From assembly GCF_008831285.2 (NCBI RefSeq), contig NC_045141.1, forward strand, positions 7,429,353 through 7,493,352: a stretch of 64,000 bases of DNA, written 5' to 3'. The translations under genes and the position numbers were made by a program. A model generated the notes under the pieces. The model searched no databases, had not been told where the DNA came from, and was given only the letters and a program-made list of their open reading frames with translations. The DNA is from Nymphaea colorata (taxonomy: Eukaryota; Streptophyta; Magnoliopsida; Nymphaeales; Nymphaeaceae). Each line of letters opens with the position of its first letter. Position 1 is the stretch's first letter. Of the stretch, positions 47,001 through 54,668 are shown piece after piece.

Positions 47001-50000
47001 GCAGGCAGAGGCAGACCGTCTGGCGATCACTGGGAGATGGGAAGGAGTCGGAAGGAGCAGTGGAGAACTGGGGCAACAGCTCAGCGACATGGAGAAGGAG
47101 ATGCGATCGGGACAACAGGAGCTGATGACGCTTCTACGAGAAGTTATCGATAGGACGAGCAGCGAGACGGGAGGATCATGCCGTGAGCAGCCGCAATCTT
47201 CCACACCTCCTTGTGCGCCACCAGAAACAGGTACACAGCCTCTCAATGGGGTGTCTGTGGGTTCTCCAGCAGGCCAGGGAGAGACCCTGGGATATATGAA
47301 GGTTCCTAGGATGGAGTTTCCCAAATTTCATTGAGAGGATCCTGTCAGTTGGGTCTTTAGAGCAGAACAGTATTTCGATTGCCAAAAAATTGCACCAGAT
47401 CAGTGGGTTTCGCATGCTGCGGTGCACTTGGAAGGGCCAGCGATACGCTGGTATAGATGGATCGTTGCGCAGCAGGGGAAGCCACTGTGGAGAGCTTTTG
47501 TGGAGGCGCTTAAGGTAAGATTTGGACCCTCAGCTTACTTAGATTATAATATTGAACTGTCCAAAATAAAACAGAGAGGGAAGGTGATGGAATATCAAGC
47601 AGAATTTGAAGAGGTGAGCAATAGCGTGGGTGGCCTGTCGAGCCCTCATTGGCACTTTTGTCGGCAGATTGAGGGAGGAGTATCACATAGAAGTGCAAGG
47701 AGCCAGACCCCAAAGCCTCTTAGAAGCTTTTGAACTGGTGAGAATTGCAGAAGAAAAATCAACCATATTCCTCAATGGGTGGAAAGAGAGCAGGATCAGC
47801 AGACAATCGCTGAACAGAAACCCTGCTGTCACTAAAGACCTGCGTGAAGTCCAGCCGTCAGTGCACGAAACTCAGCTAGCACAAAGAGAAGGCACAGGGA
47901 GTAGACAGGTGCTAGTCAAGCGACTTAGCCTAGAGCAAATCAGGGAACGACACAGGAAAGGATTGTGTTTTCACTGCGAAGAGAAATGGGGCCCGACACA
48001 TGATTGTAAAAAGTTGTATATGTACTTAGACGAATCCGAGGAAAAATTTCAGGAAGAGGAAGAAGTGACCTTAGAACAGGCGACCAGCGACAGTCTAGAA
48101 GAAATCACTCCGGAGATATCTCTTCATGCCTTAGAAGGAGATAATGTTTCCCAGATGATGAGGGTAGAAGGTCGAGTTAAAGGGAGGACTGTTAGCATAT
48201 TGGTGGAGATAGGGTCGACGCATAACTTCATTGGAGAAAAGACTGCCAAGACATGTGGCTGTAAAATTATCGAACAATCAGAATTTAAGGTTGTGGTTGG
48301 CAATGGTAGTTCGTTGTGGTGCAAGGGACGTTGCCCAAAGGAGGAAGTCGAGATCCAAGGGCATAGATTCGTGGTGGAACTGTTTCCCCTAGCCGTGGGT
48401 GGAGCTGATTTGGTTTTAGTAATTCAATGGTTGAAACAGTTGGGAAAGGTTTGGTGGGATTTCACCACCATGACAATGACTTTTAAGACAGCTGAAGAGG
48501 AAAAATGTATACAGGCTCCGCCGATGACAATGTCCAGGGAACAAGGGGCCACACAAATGAAAAAAGGGGGAAAAGGAGAAGGAGAATTGCACCCTCTCTT
48601 AATGTCTGCTGAACCTTGCAGCCCCCAGCCACTGACTGCTTCTAGGCTGGAAGCCCCCACCTTTTTGTGTGCCGTTCTAGCAGAATATGCTGAGGTTTTT
48701 AAAAATCCAAAGGGGTTACCCCCAAGTCGTGAATTTGACCATCGAGTCGAGCTAGAAATAGGATTGCGACCAGTCAATTTGAAGCCAAATAGATACAGCC
48801 ACATTCAGAAAGGGGAGATAGAAAAACTCATAAAAAGTATGTTGTTAGAAGGCATGGTTCAGCCCAGCCGAATCCCTTCTTCTTCTCCAGCCTTGTTAGT
48901 TCGAAAAAAAGATGGAACGTGGAGGTTTTGTGTAGACTACAGGGCACTTAATGCAGTCACCATAAAAAATCGGTACCCAATACCAGTTATATAGAAGAAC
49001 TGCTGGATGAATTACAAGGAGCGAATGTCTACTCCAAGCTTTTCAAACCCATGAAGGCCATTACGAATTTAAAGTAATGCCATTCGGATTAACGAATGCA
49101 CCGGCCACCTTTCAAGCATTGATGAACCACATCTTTCATTCCTTCCTAAGAAGATCCGTCTTGGTATTTTTCGATGATATATTGATTTACAGCAAGAGTG
49201 AAGAAGAACATTAAGAGCACCTACGAATGGTGTTGAAAACACTGAAGAAGCATCGACTACATGCCAAGGCTTCGAAATGTGTATTTGGATGTGATCAGGT
49301 GACCTATTTGGGCCACACTATTTCTAAACGAGGAGTAGAGATGGAAGAAGAAAAGGTGGCAGCCATTCGTACCTGGAATTTAACTGCAGGAATTAAAGGG
49401 TTGAGGGCCTTCCTAGGCCTGGCAGGGTATTACCGCAGATTTGTTAAAGATTTTGGATTACATGCGGCGCCACTAACCAGCATGTGAAAGAAGGATCAGT
49501 TCAAGGTGGAGACAGATGCATCTGAGAGTGGTGTGGGGGCAGTGCTCACCCAAGGGAAACACCCAGTTGCTTTTTTCAGCAAAGCTATGGGGGTTCGTTT
49601 CAAAATTAAATCCGCTTACGAACGAGAGCTCATAGCCATGGTCATGGCCATCCAAAAGTGACATAACAATGCCATTGTCCTTGTTGTCGTGAGAGAAAGA
49701 GAGAAGAAAAACACGTCCAACTTATTATTCATCACTTACCCTAACCCTTAAGGGAGAATTAGGGTAAAGAATAAAATTACAATGTAAATCAAAAAGATAT
49801 TGTAATTAATTAAAGAACTGTCAAGTTCTTTAATATTCTAAAAACTACCTCAACGTCAACAGTCCTCCTTCCACGTAGCATACTTTCCCACTTTTTCTTT
49901 TGGCTCCTTTTCATCAATGATATGATCTTCACGATGTCCTACAATTGACACCATAAAGGTGCAGCACCACATTTCATAGTGACCCGTATGAGAAAGGATT

Positions 50001-50297
50001 GGCGAAGGCATTATAATCTGCTACTGAGTTAGATCTACTGTCTCCTCCAGTATTCTTATTGTCTGCCATAGATTCAACCAATATGCAAAAAAGATACTGT
50101 CTAACAATAAAGAAAAACCAGCAGTGTAGAGGACAAGAATAGCAACTAGACAATCCACGTTCCAAAAGGAAAAATCTGAACCAAATACCCGATTGAATCT
50201 GGCCTGAATCATCTACTCCACGTCATCAGTAAGTGCAGCCATAAAAAGACAATGCAGAAATTTAAATCTGATTGTCGGACAGATGGATACCAACATT

Positions 50298-50339
<42 letters not shown>

Positions 50340-53300
50340 ACCGCAACTAATAGCTCACCAACATATACTAATCATAACAGAATATGATGACCACGGCCAG
50401 GCACTCTTACTTTCCTTCCAGTGTCGACAAAAATTTAGAATAAGGGACTGAATCAGGCATAGGAAGGACAGCATACTCATCGATGGATCAAGCACGACTT
50501 CAGCTACAATAGCCTGAACCAATTGACAATAATGTTGATGCCGAATAGCCCTAAACATCTCATGAAAAAAAAAGAAAGAAAAAAAACTGGTTTACCGACT
50601 TAGATTTAAACTGCCAACTTTAATTGTAGGTTTGTAGCATAGAATTAAACCAGCAACTTCAACGGCAACATCAAACTAGACCACAGGATACTCGACGTTA
50701 ACTCTAGGTCAGGTCTGCACTTCAAATCCTGATCTGGTCCTCTTGGCATCATCCAACTAAGATGGACCATCCATGCAGCACTGCTGAGTTCAAGACGACA
50801 TTGATCTAGGCTTGTTAAAAGAAAAAAAAAAAAAAAACCTACATCGTGTTAAGAGATCTCAATCCAAACGTGCCACCCACAACAAAGAAGATATAGAAGG
50901 AAAAGAAAGGTGAAGAAGAAGAAAAATAGGAGATAGATTGGCTGTCAGAAGCTCCCGAGGAATCTTCTTTCTGAAACCATGTTGAATTTTGGTATGGAGA
51001 AAAAGAACACGAGAGAGGTGAAGAGAGAAAAATTGTTCTATTAACCCTAATCCATGATAAAAGAGATTAAAGGGCGGTAAACAGAATCCATGATAAAAGA
51101 GATTAGGGGGCGGTAAACAGAACTACAAAAGGAGTCAAACTGAAAACATAAATTATAAAGAAGACTTTTAACATAATTAATATCAACCCATGACTTATGA
51201 TATTTACCAAAAGAGGCCCACTACTCTTACTGTTTACCACAAGAACCTGCATTAATATTAACTCTCGACACTTTTCAACATTTCCCTTTCAAGCTGGAGT
51301 ATATGTGTCAATCATGCTTAGCTTGTTACAACAATTAGAAGAGTTTGAAATTGGAAGAGGCTTGGTGAAGACATCTGCAACTTAATCTTTATAAGAAATG
51401 TGAATAGTCAATATATTTCCTGCTTGAACCATTTCTCTGATATTGTGGCAATCTATCTCAATATATTTTGTTTTTTCATGAAAGACATGATTATTCACAA
51501 TATAAGTAGCCGCCTTCTTATTACACATCATTTTCATTGGCAAAGGAACTTGGACACCCCTTATTATTCACACCTCACAAGGTTTGAGGAATGGACTCAT
51601 CATTCTTTCTATAAAAAATGAAGTTGCTGAAAAGCTGAAACATTTCTTTTCTCCTTCATGTATTTTGTTTTTTCTAATGGAATTACGTATGGGGCAAACT
51701 AGATTAGTAACAGAGATAGGGAAAACCAAAGTTCAGAAACTTTACACTAAAATTTGAACTTTTTAAGAGACACCCTTGTAATTAGACTTTGCGTTCTACT
51801 TTGAGGCACATAGCTAGCATCAAAATAAAGGTCAACACTATTGGGATGCAGAGGCAAGTAGTGATAAGTAAACTCTGAAGTAAAAAACAAGTAATATTGG
51901 AAGATAAAGTGTAAAGTGTGTCATTTAAATTGTCCGAAAATTCAAGGACTGGAATCAAACTAGCAATTGAATGGTAATTGAACTTGAAGCCAGAGGACAT
52001 AGCTGGACCTGACACCAAAGGGAAGCGGCAGGAAGGTATAGAATTTGGTGCATAAGCACAAGTATAAATGTCTTCTGCTAGGACAGATGTCTAATGCATT
52101 AGCTAGTTACAGGTATATAAGCTTATGTTACATGATGGAGGCATTGTTTCTATGTTTTGTAGAGTATGATACAAGATGGATTTCCTTTTTTTCTTTTTTT
52201 TCCTTCTGTAAGTAACAAATTCAGATAGGTGGCTCTAGAAAACTAGTTGGTTTAAGAAACATGCCTGCTGCTAAGGAGCTAGCCATTATTTATTCAGTTT
52301 GAGTTTGGAGATCAATACAATAAACTGCACATCTGCCATGATGCACATGAATTTAATTAATGTTTTTGTCTTTTTCTTTCGACTCCATTTTTAATTTCTA
52401 ATAAAATCAATTTGGTGAAATTGCTATATAAATTGGAATAACTATTTGCCTTTGCTTTTGTGTCTAGACCAAAGCATGCAAGATTCAGGACCACCCTCAC
52501 CAGTTCAAATGGCTAAGAAGGGTTTTGGCATTGGCATAGGCAGCATTGTACGTAAAGCAGCTTCAGCTGCATCTATGGCAGCCAAGCAAGCCTATGTTGC
52601 TGCATCCTCTGCTAGAAAGCTGGATGATGAGATGTTGCCTCTGAAATGTTGTTTGATGTCTATCTGCCTACCATGGGAGCATCTTGCTTATGATCTTCTC
52701 CTTAAGGTGATAATCTGAGAGACAGTTCTCTATCTGAGAGAGTTCTGTGTGTGTGTATGTATGTATAATTTTACCTCTTCAGGAAATTACAAGATCTCTT
52801 GACTATGGAACAACTGTTCTGAGAACCTTCTTTTCTAACAAGCAACATAATGTTGAAGGAAAGGAAACAAATAGAATTGAGATATTAGAAGTGAGGGGTT
52901 ATCCAAATGTCTTCACTCAGTCTCCTGTCTCACTTTACTCAACAAAGTACATTGGCTTGATGAGTTTATGCACATAATTGATATCTGATTGTGATTTCTA
53001 AGTATTTCAAAACCTTAAATGAATAGAAAGCTGAGAATTAAATTTTAGAATGTTATATCCACATTCTTAGATGGTGTCCAGAAGAAGATAAAATATGATA
53101 ATTATCTTATACATACAGTTGGCAGCAATTAAAACAACTACAAGTATTCTTGTTAGCACTCTTTTAGATATATTTTGCATGAGACATGGTTTGATGGTTC
53201 TGCAGTCAGTAATATTGTGCCTTCGAGACGCATGTTGTGAATATATTTGCTATCTATTTTTTATTGTAATAAATATTTCGACAATTTGAACTGTTTCTTC

Positions 53301-53869
53301 AACAGAATAATACCATCTTGATTTTGGAACATTATAGTATCTATTTCGCTTATAGTGTGACCTAGTGATAAGTTGATGTTTGAGGAAGCAATGAAATTGT
53401 TTTACCATGGAGAGCTTTATTTTTTTTTTTCCCTATATTCTTTATTCCTATTTGTGGAGGAAAAATCTGTAACTTTTAAAAAATGTTCACTGCGAGTAAC
53501 GGTTTCTACAAGTCAGGCTAGTTTATATAGATGATTATTTTGTATGGCTATATGTTTCAAATATGCCTGCTTTCATGTGCAAATAACCTGCTTGATCCAT
53601 GTTCCATGTGTGATGAGATGCACTTTTCGGTGGTCTCTTTTTTGATTTCCAAGTTAGATTGTTAAGGCACTAATCAAATATTTCCTCTCTAGGAATCTGC
53701 GACTGTCAATATTTGATGAGATATCCTTCCTCAAGGTGGTCTTTGTTTACCTCGATGTTTAGCTTTCCATTTAGAATTTCTTAAGTGTGGTGGCTCTTAC
53801 TGACTGAGTGGTTCCTCTCTCCAGGAAGCTGCAGTTGTGAATGTGAATACCGGTTCTGGGAGAGCTTGA
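27941..53869 (+). CDS. KIAA0930 homolog, DUF2045 family protein
   Basis: Eleven exons (27941-28008, 29295-29484, 29587-29661, 30461-30567, 31674-31734, 33384-33443, 33560-33634, 36117-36266, 38629-38683, 40624-40746, 52468-52706), all GT-AG, join in frame to exactly 401 codons. Landmarks resembling the animal KIAA0930/DUF2045 family as I know it are [88 protein letters not shown] and [20 protein letters not shown]. There is no signal peptide or membrane segment; an alanine-rich stretch with many small residues sits at about residues 335-355. The biochemical function of the family is unknown. The 3' end is unsettled: an optional exon at 52783-52890 and two alternative short last exons (53693-53716, 53825-53869) all keep frame. 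Intron 10 is 11,721 bp and holds nested retrotransposons. Confidence 0.88.
28780..29135 (+). repeat. Degenerate tandem repeat in intron 1
   Basis: At least three imperfect blocks near 28905, 29010 and 29081 share a pattern TCAAATTRCCATGCCAT followed by an ACATGCACACAAACACACACATA-like tail, with a period of about 70-105 bp. A fourth weaker block lies near 28781. Confidence 0.5.
29295..29484 (+). CDS. DUF2045-family gene exon 2
   Basis: 190 nt. Starts after GATGACAG, completes the split Arg codon, and contains [21 protein letters not shown] and DDLIFFVK; donor GTTTTT. Confidence 0.88.
29587..29661 (+). CDS. DUF2045-family gene exon 3
   Basis: 75 nt, phase 0 at both ends, encoding [18 protein letters not shown] and RRWAPL; acceptor GTGCAG, donor GTAAGT. 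Confidence 0.88.
30461..30567 (+). CDS. DUF2045-family gene exon 4
   Basis: 107 nt. Encodes [20 protein letters not shown] and onward to TVAIC; acceptor TTTCTCCAG, donor GTACAC. Confidence 0.88.
31674..31734 (+). CDS. DUF2045-family gene exon 5
   Basis: 61 nt. Encodes [18 protein letters not shown] and VYK; acceptor TTCCTTAG, donor GTGCAT. Confidence 0.85.
31936..32468. mobile_element. Degraded copy of the GTCACATAGGTACGGG hAT-like family
   Basis: The left end TATGTCACATAGGTATGGG and the right end CCGTGTTACGTAG (reverse complement CTACGTAACACGG) correspond to the termini of the copies at 34568 and 41128. GTACC/GGTAC-rich text lies inside both ends. No clean 8-bp target duplication was found. 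It sits in intron 5. Confidence 0.5.
33384..33443 (+). CDS. DUF2045-family gene exon 6
   Basis: 60 nt, phase 0, encoding [20 protein letters not shown], with family-typical YASPS; acceptor TGTGCAG, donor GTAATA. Confidence 0.9.
33560..33634 (+). CDS. DUF2045-family gene exon 7
   Basis: 75 nt, phase 0, containing [20 protein letters not shown], one of the most conserved family segments; acceptor TTCCTAG, donor GTAAGG. Confidence 0.92.
34560..34567. repeat. Left target duplication (ATTTTGTG)
   Basis: Identical to 35015-35022 on the other side of the element. Confidence 0.8.
34568..35014. mobile_element. Non-autonomous hAT-like element, 447 bp
   Basis: Terminal inverted repeats CTATGTCACATAGGTAC (left) and CTAAGTCACATGGGTAC (right, reverse complement), with perfect 8-bp flanking duplications ATTTTGTG. 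The 8-bp size points to hAT. There is no transposase. It lies in intron 7. Confidence 0.85.
35015..35022. repeat. Right target duplication (ATTTTGTG)
   Basis: Pairs with 34560-34567. Confidence 0.8.
36117..36266 (+). CDS. DUF2045-family gene exon 8
   Basis: 150 nt, phase 0. Starts [18 protein letters not shown] and ends in a Ser-rich variable stretch; acceptor ATGGCAG, donor GTTTGG. Confidence 0.9.
36560..36581. repeat. (AT)n microsatellite
   Basis: AT dinucleotide run in intron 8. Confidence 0.9.
36880..37290 (-). pseudogene. Ty1/copia RNase H fragment
   Basis: Read on the minus strand, the region encodes a decayed copia RNase [21 protein letters not shown] (the EAEY...WLK hallmark) followed by sequence matching the KHIE...CHF and FTK segments in shifted frames. 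No LTR was recognised. It lies in intron 8 in antisense orientation to the host gene. Confidence 0.7.
37925..38000. mobile_element. Partial end of the GTCACATAGG hAT-like family
   Basis: ATGTCACATGAGTGCGGGG and the following GGTGCCGG...AAAATTTGGGTGTG correspond to the left end of the 34568 copy. The opposite end is not seen. A dinucleotide-rich tract follows. Confidence 0.45.
38050..38084. repeat. (AT)n microsatellite
   Basis: AT run in intron 8. Confidence 0.9.
38629..38683 (+). CDS. DUF2045-family gene exon 9
   Basis: 55 nt, encoding [18 protein letters not shown] plus one base; acceptor TATTGCAG, donor GTACAT. Confidence 0.9.
39008..39027. repeat. (CA)n microsatellite
   Basis: ACAC run in intron 9. 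Confidence 0.85.
40624..40746 (+). CDS. DUF2045-family gene exon 10
   Basis: 123 nt. Completes the split Ala codon and encodes [20 protein letters not shown] followed by [20 protein letters not shown]; acceptor CTTTACAG, donor GTTAGT. Confidence 0.92.
41120..41127. repeat. Left target duplication (GTCTCTAC)
   Basis: Identical to 42120-42127. Confidence 0.85.
41128..42119. mobile_element. Non-autonomous hAT-like element, 992 bp
   Basis: Terminal inverted repeats CTATGTGACATGGGTACGG (left) and CTATGTCACATAGGTATGGG (right, reverse complement), with perfect 8-bp duplications GTCTCTAC. It is the largest member of the family seen at 34568. A 34-bp tandem duplication (CCGTACCCCTGCACCGAAC...) lies near the right end. 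There is no transposase. Confidence 0.87.
42120..42127. repeat. Right target duplication (GTCTCTAC)
   Basis: Pairs with 41120-41127. Confidence 0.85.
42424..42536. repeat. 113-bp tandem repeat, unit 1
   Basis: Begins TAATCCTCTCTTAATAAGAG and ends CAAAAGCTC. It is nearly identical to the next unit. The first 26 bases form a near-palindrome (TAATCCTCTCTTA / ATAAGAGGAATTA). Confidence 0.9.
42537..42649. repeat. 113-bp tandem repeat, unit 2
   Basis: Adjacent copy of 42424-42536, differing by a single substitution in the first 20 bases. Confidence 0.9.
42672..42929 (-). repeat. Copia C-family LTR (copy 1)
   Basis: The minus strand starts GTTGAGAGTTAATATTAC after a G-rich polypurine stretch (GGGGGAG) and ends CCTAAATGCAACA. 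It is homologous to the LTRs at 43428-43653 and 50980-51270. Confidence 0.7.
43165..43850 (-). repeat. Segmental duplication, copy 2
   Basis: Counterpart of 42296-43113, offset by about 870 bp. It shares the starting phrase AGGGACATGGCTAT. Confidence 0.8.
43428..43653 (-). repeat. 3' LTR of copia C (copy 2)
   Basis: The minus strand starts GTTGAGAGTTAATATTAG and ends CCTAAATGCAACA. It directly follows the RNase H end of the pol frame that continues to 46.5 kb. Confidence 0.7.
43790..46533 (-). pseudogene. Copia C pol (protease, integrase, RT, RNase H), broken
   Basis: The protease site reads [10 protein letters not shown], with Leu where Ser is usual (about 46390-46420). Integrase segments lie at 45621-46114 ([18 protein letters not shown]). 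RT lies at 44226-45060 with [13 protein letters not shown], the catalytic [11 protein letters not shown] (about 44583-44615) and [10 protein letters not shown]. RNase H lies at 43790-43981 with [20 protein letters not shown]. Frames shift and stops occur (for example between 44736 and 44761), so no product is expected. Confidence 0.88.
46693..46917 (+). repeat. 5' LTR of gypsy D
   Basis: Begins TGTTAGCTGGAAACCG, has TATAAAA at 46781-46787, an inverted-repeat tract near 46860-46883, and ends TCTTGTATCACA. A spacer of about 25 bases before the primer-site match makes the right edge uncertain. Confidence 0.55.
46943..46955 (+). promoter_or_regulatory. Degenerate primer binding site of gypsy D
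   Basis: TAGTATCTGAGCC, two mismatches from the initiator tRNA-Met site TGGTATCAGAGCC, immediately before the gag ATG at 46957. Confidence 0.6.
46957..49660 (+). pseudogene. Gypsy D gag-protease-RT, broken
   Basis: The gag start [16 protein letters not shown] is followed by a stop at 47332. The core [19 protein letters not shown] lies at about 47425. A knuckle of the form C-x2-C-x7-H-x-C ([14 protein letters not shown]) lies at about 47969-48010. The protease reads [10 protein letters not shown], with Glu in place of the catalytic Asp (about 48200-48230). RT has [17 protein letters not shown] (about 48903-48953), the catalytic FFDDILIYS (about 49166-49192) and [15 protein letters not shown]. 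RNase H starts [14 protein letters not shown] at about 49507. It is a dead copy. Confidence 0.88.
49661..49985 (-). mobile_element. LTR-like segment of uncertain origin
   Basis: On the minus strand, a purine-rich GGAAGGAGGAC precedes TGTTGACGTTGAGG (about 49860). A polyA-type inverted repeat (CCCTAATTCTCCCTTAAGGG) lies farther on at about 49740-49762. This layout fits a polypurine tract followed by an LTR. It lies between the cut ends of gypsy D and the copia C gag. Confidence 0.3.
49986..50979 (-). pseudogene. Copia C 5' region: primer site, leader and gag start
   Basis: On the minus strand, a primer-site-like TGGTTTCAGA (50970-50979; one mismatch to tRNA-Met TGGTATCAGA) follows the LTR at 50980-51270. 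The gag start [14 protein letters not shown] with NAFANPF follows at about 50075-49990, parallel to the gag start of copia A (SHFINPFFLH). It is cut at about 49986. An (AT)n tract (50302-50336) lies in the leader. Confidence 0.6.
50302..50336. repeat. (AT)n microsatellite
   Basis: AT dinucleotide run. Confidence 0.9.
50980..51270 (-). repeat. LTR shared between copia E and copia C
   Basis: The minus strand starts TGTCGAGAGTTAATATT and ends AAAATTCAACA, giving TG...CA ends over 291 bp. It is homologous to the LTRs at 42672 and 43428. A copia RNase H end lies upstream and a primer site plus gag start lie downstream. It contains a tandem duplication of about 36 bp (CCATGATAAAAGAGATTA...GGGCGGTAAACAG) at about 51052-51122. 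Confidence 0.7.
51271..51560 (-). pseudogene. Copia E RNase H fragment
   Basis: The minus-strand reading matches the 3' end of copia pol: [16 protein letters not shown] and then [10 protein letters not shown] just before the LTR. It is equivalent to 43790-43981. Upstream pol is missing, so only about 290 bp of this copy remains. Confidence 0.7.
52468..52706 (+). CDS. DUF2045-family gene exon 11
   Basis: 239 nt after acceptor TGTGTCTAG. It completes the split Asp codon and encodes a Ser/Ala-rich linker, then [20 protein letters not shown] and LLLK; donor GTGATA. Without splicing here the frame would stop after three more residues. Confidence 0.9.
52783..52890 (+). CDS. Candidate optional exon 12 of the DUF2045-family gene
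   Basis: 108 nt (36 codons, phase 0 at both ends) between acceptor CTCTTCAG and donor GTGAGG. It starts [17 protein letters not shown]. It keeps the frame into either downstream exon. The residues do not resemble the family C-terminus that I know, so this may be a cassette exon, an exonised fragment or a chance match. Confidence 0.4.
53693..53716 (+). CDS. Candidate terminal exon T1 of the DUF2045-family gene
   Basis: After acceptor CCTCTCTAG the frame reads ESATVNI and stops. It resembles T2 (EAAVVNV...). A short hydrophilic ending directly after exon 11 is plausible for this family. Confidence 0.45.
   Translation, partial: ESATVNI
53825..53869 (+). CDS. Candidate terminal exon T2 of the DUF2045-family gene
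   Basis: After acceptor CTCTCTCCAG the frame reads [14 protein letters not shown] and stops. It has a better pyrimidine tract than T1. Transcript data would decide between them. Confidence 0.5.
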   Translation, partial: EAAVVNVNTGSGRA

Positions 53870-54619
53870 ATATGGGAAAATTGAAGGTTTTGGACTCTAG
53901 GAGACCCTTGTCCTTTAAGTGCAAACTGCATATTTTCATGTATGTTATAAACAAAACTGCCAAGTCTCAGGCCATATTGTATATAATGAAATCTTCCAAT
54001 GTATACAACAGATAAGTAACTGGTGACACTGTTGATATTCAAACATGATACTGCCTCTCCTTGGCTATTCAGTATTGAATTTGATTTTGTTTGTCGCATG
54101 GCTGTGTGATTTACTAGCTGCGTTGATGCTTTGTTTTGTCGAACCGGTAACTTCTGTTCTTCTTATTTCAGTTTCAAAGTTTGTTTATTGTGTTCCATAT
54201 ATGCAACAGCAACACATTAAGAAGTATCTATAATTTCAAATGCTTTCGTATTCATTCGGTTAGATGCCTACCTATTCCTTGTTATCTGACTGACAATTTT
54301 GTGAGGATTTTACAACCAACAATTTTAGATTGAACGAAAATGAGAGGGTCATAAAATCCAGTCCCTGCATTGGATTTGGGCGATTTGTTTCGCACTCTAT
54401 TAATTAACATTTCAAACCTATTAATCAAGTTAACTATGAAACTAGACGGTAACCGGTGATTTGATGGCCACACACACATATATAAATATATACATGCACA
54501 CTGTGCTTACTTTTTTCTAAACCTTCTCATAAAGATCGATTTAAACAGAAAAAAGCAGGCGAACGAAGTGGAACACGATTCACCTCTCTTATGTGCATGT
54601 ATTCACTTTCTCTATCTCT

Positions 54620-54621
<2 letters not shown>

Positions 54622-54662
<41 letters not shown>
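54622..54662. repeat. (AT)n microsatellite
   Basis: AT dinucleotide run of about 41 bases. Confidence 0.9.

Positions 54663-54668
<6 letters not shown>

Larger units (their letters stand above)
46693..49660 (+). mobile_element. Ty3/gypsy element D, 3'-truncated
   Basis: 5' LTR (about 46693-46917), degenerate tRNA-Met primer site (46943-46955), gag, protease and RT, ending in the early RNase H at about 49660. There is no integrase and no homologous 3' LTR. The order protease-RT-RNase H is typical of Ty3/gypsy. It interrupts the gag of copia C. Internal deletions remove parts of RT (after VYSKL at about 49040) and the RT-RNase H linker (at about 49487). Confidence 0.83.

Noticed and set aside
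51782-52018. 78-codon minus-strand frame with a hydrophobic segment
   Set aside because: It lies in intron 10 sequence with no homology or start context.
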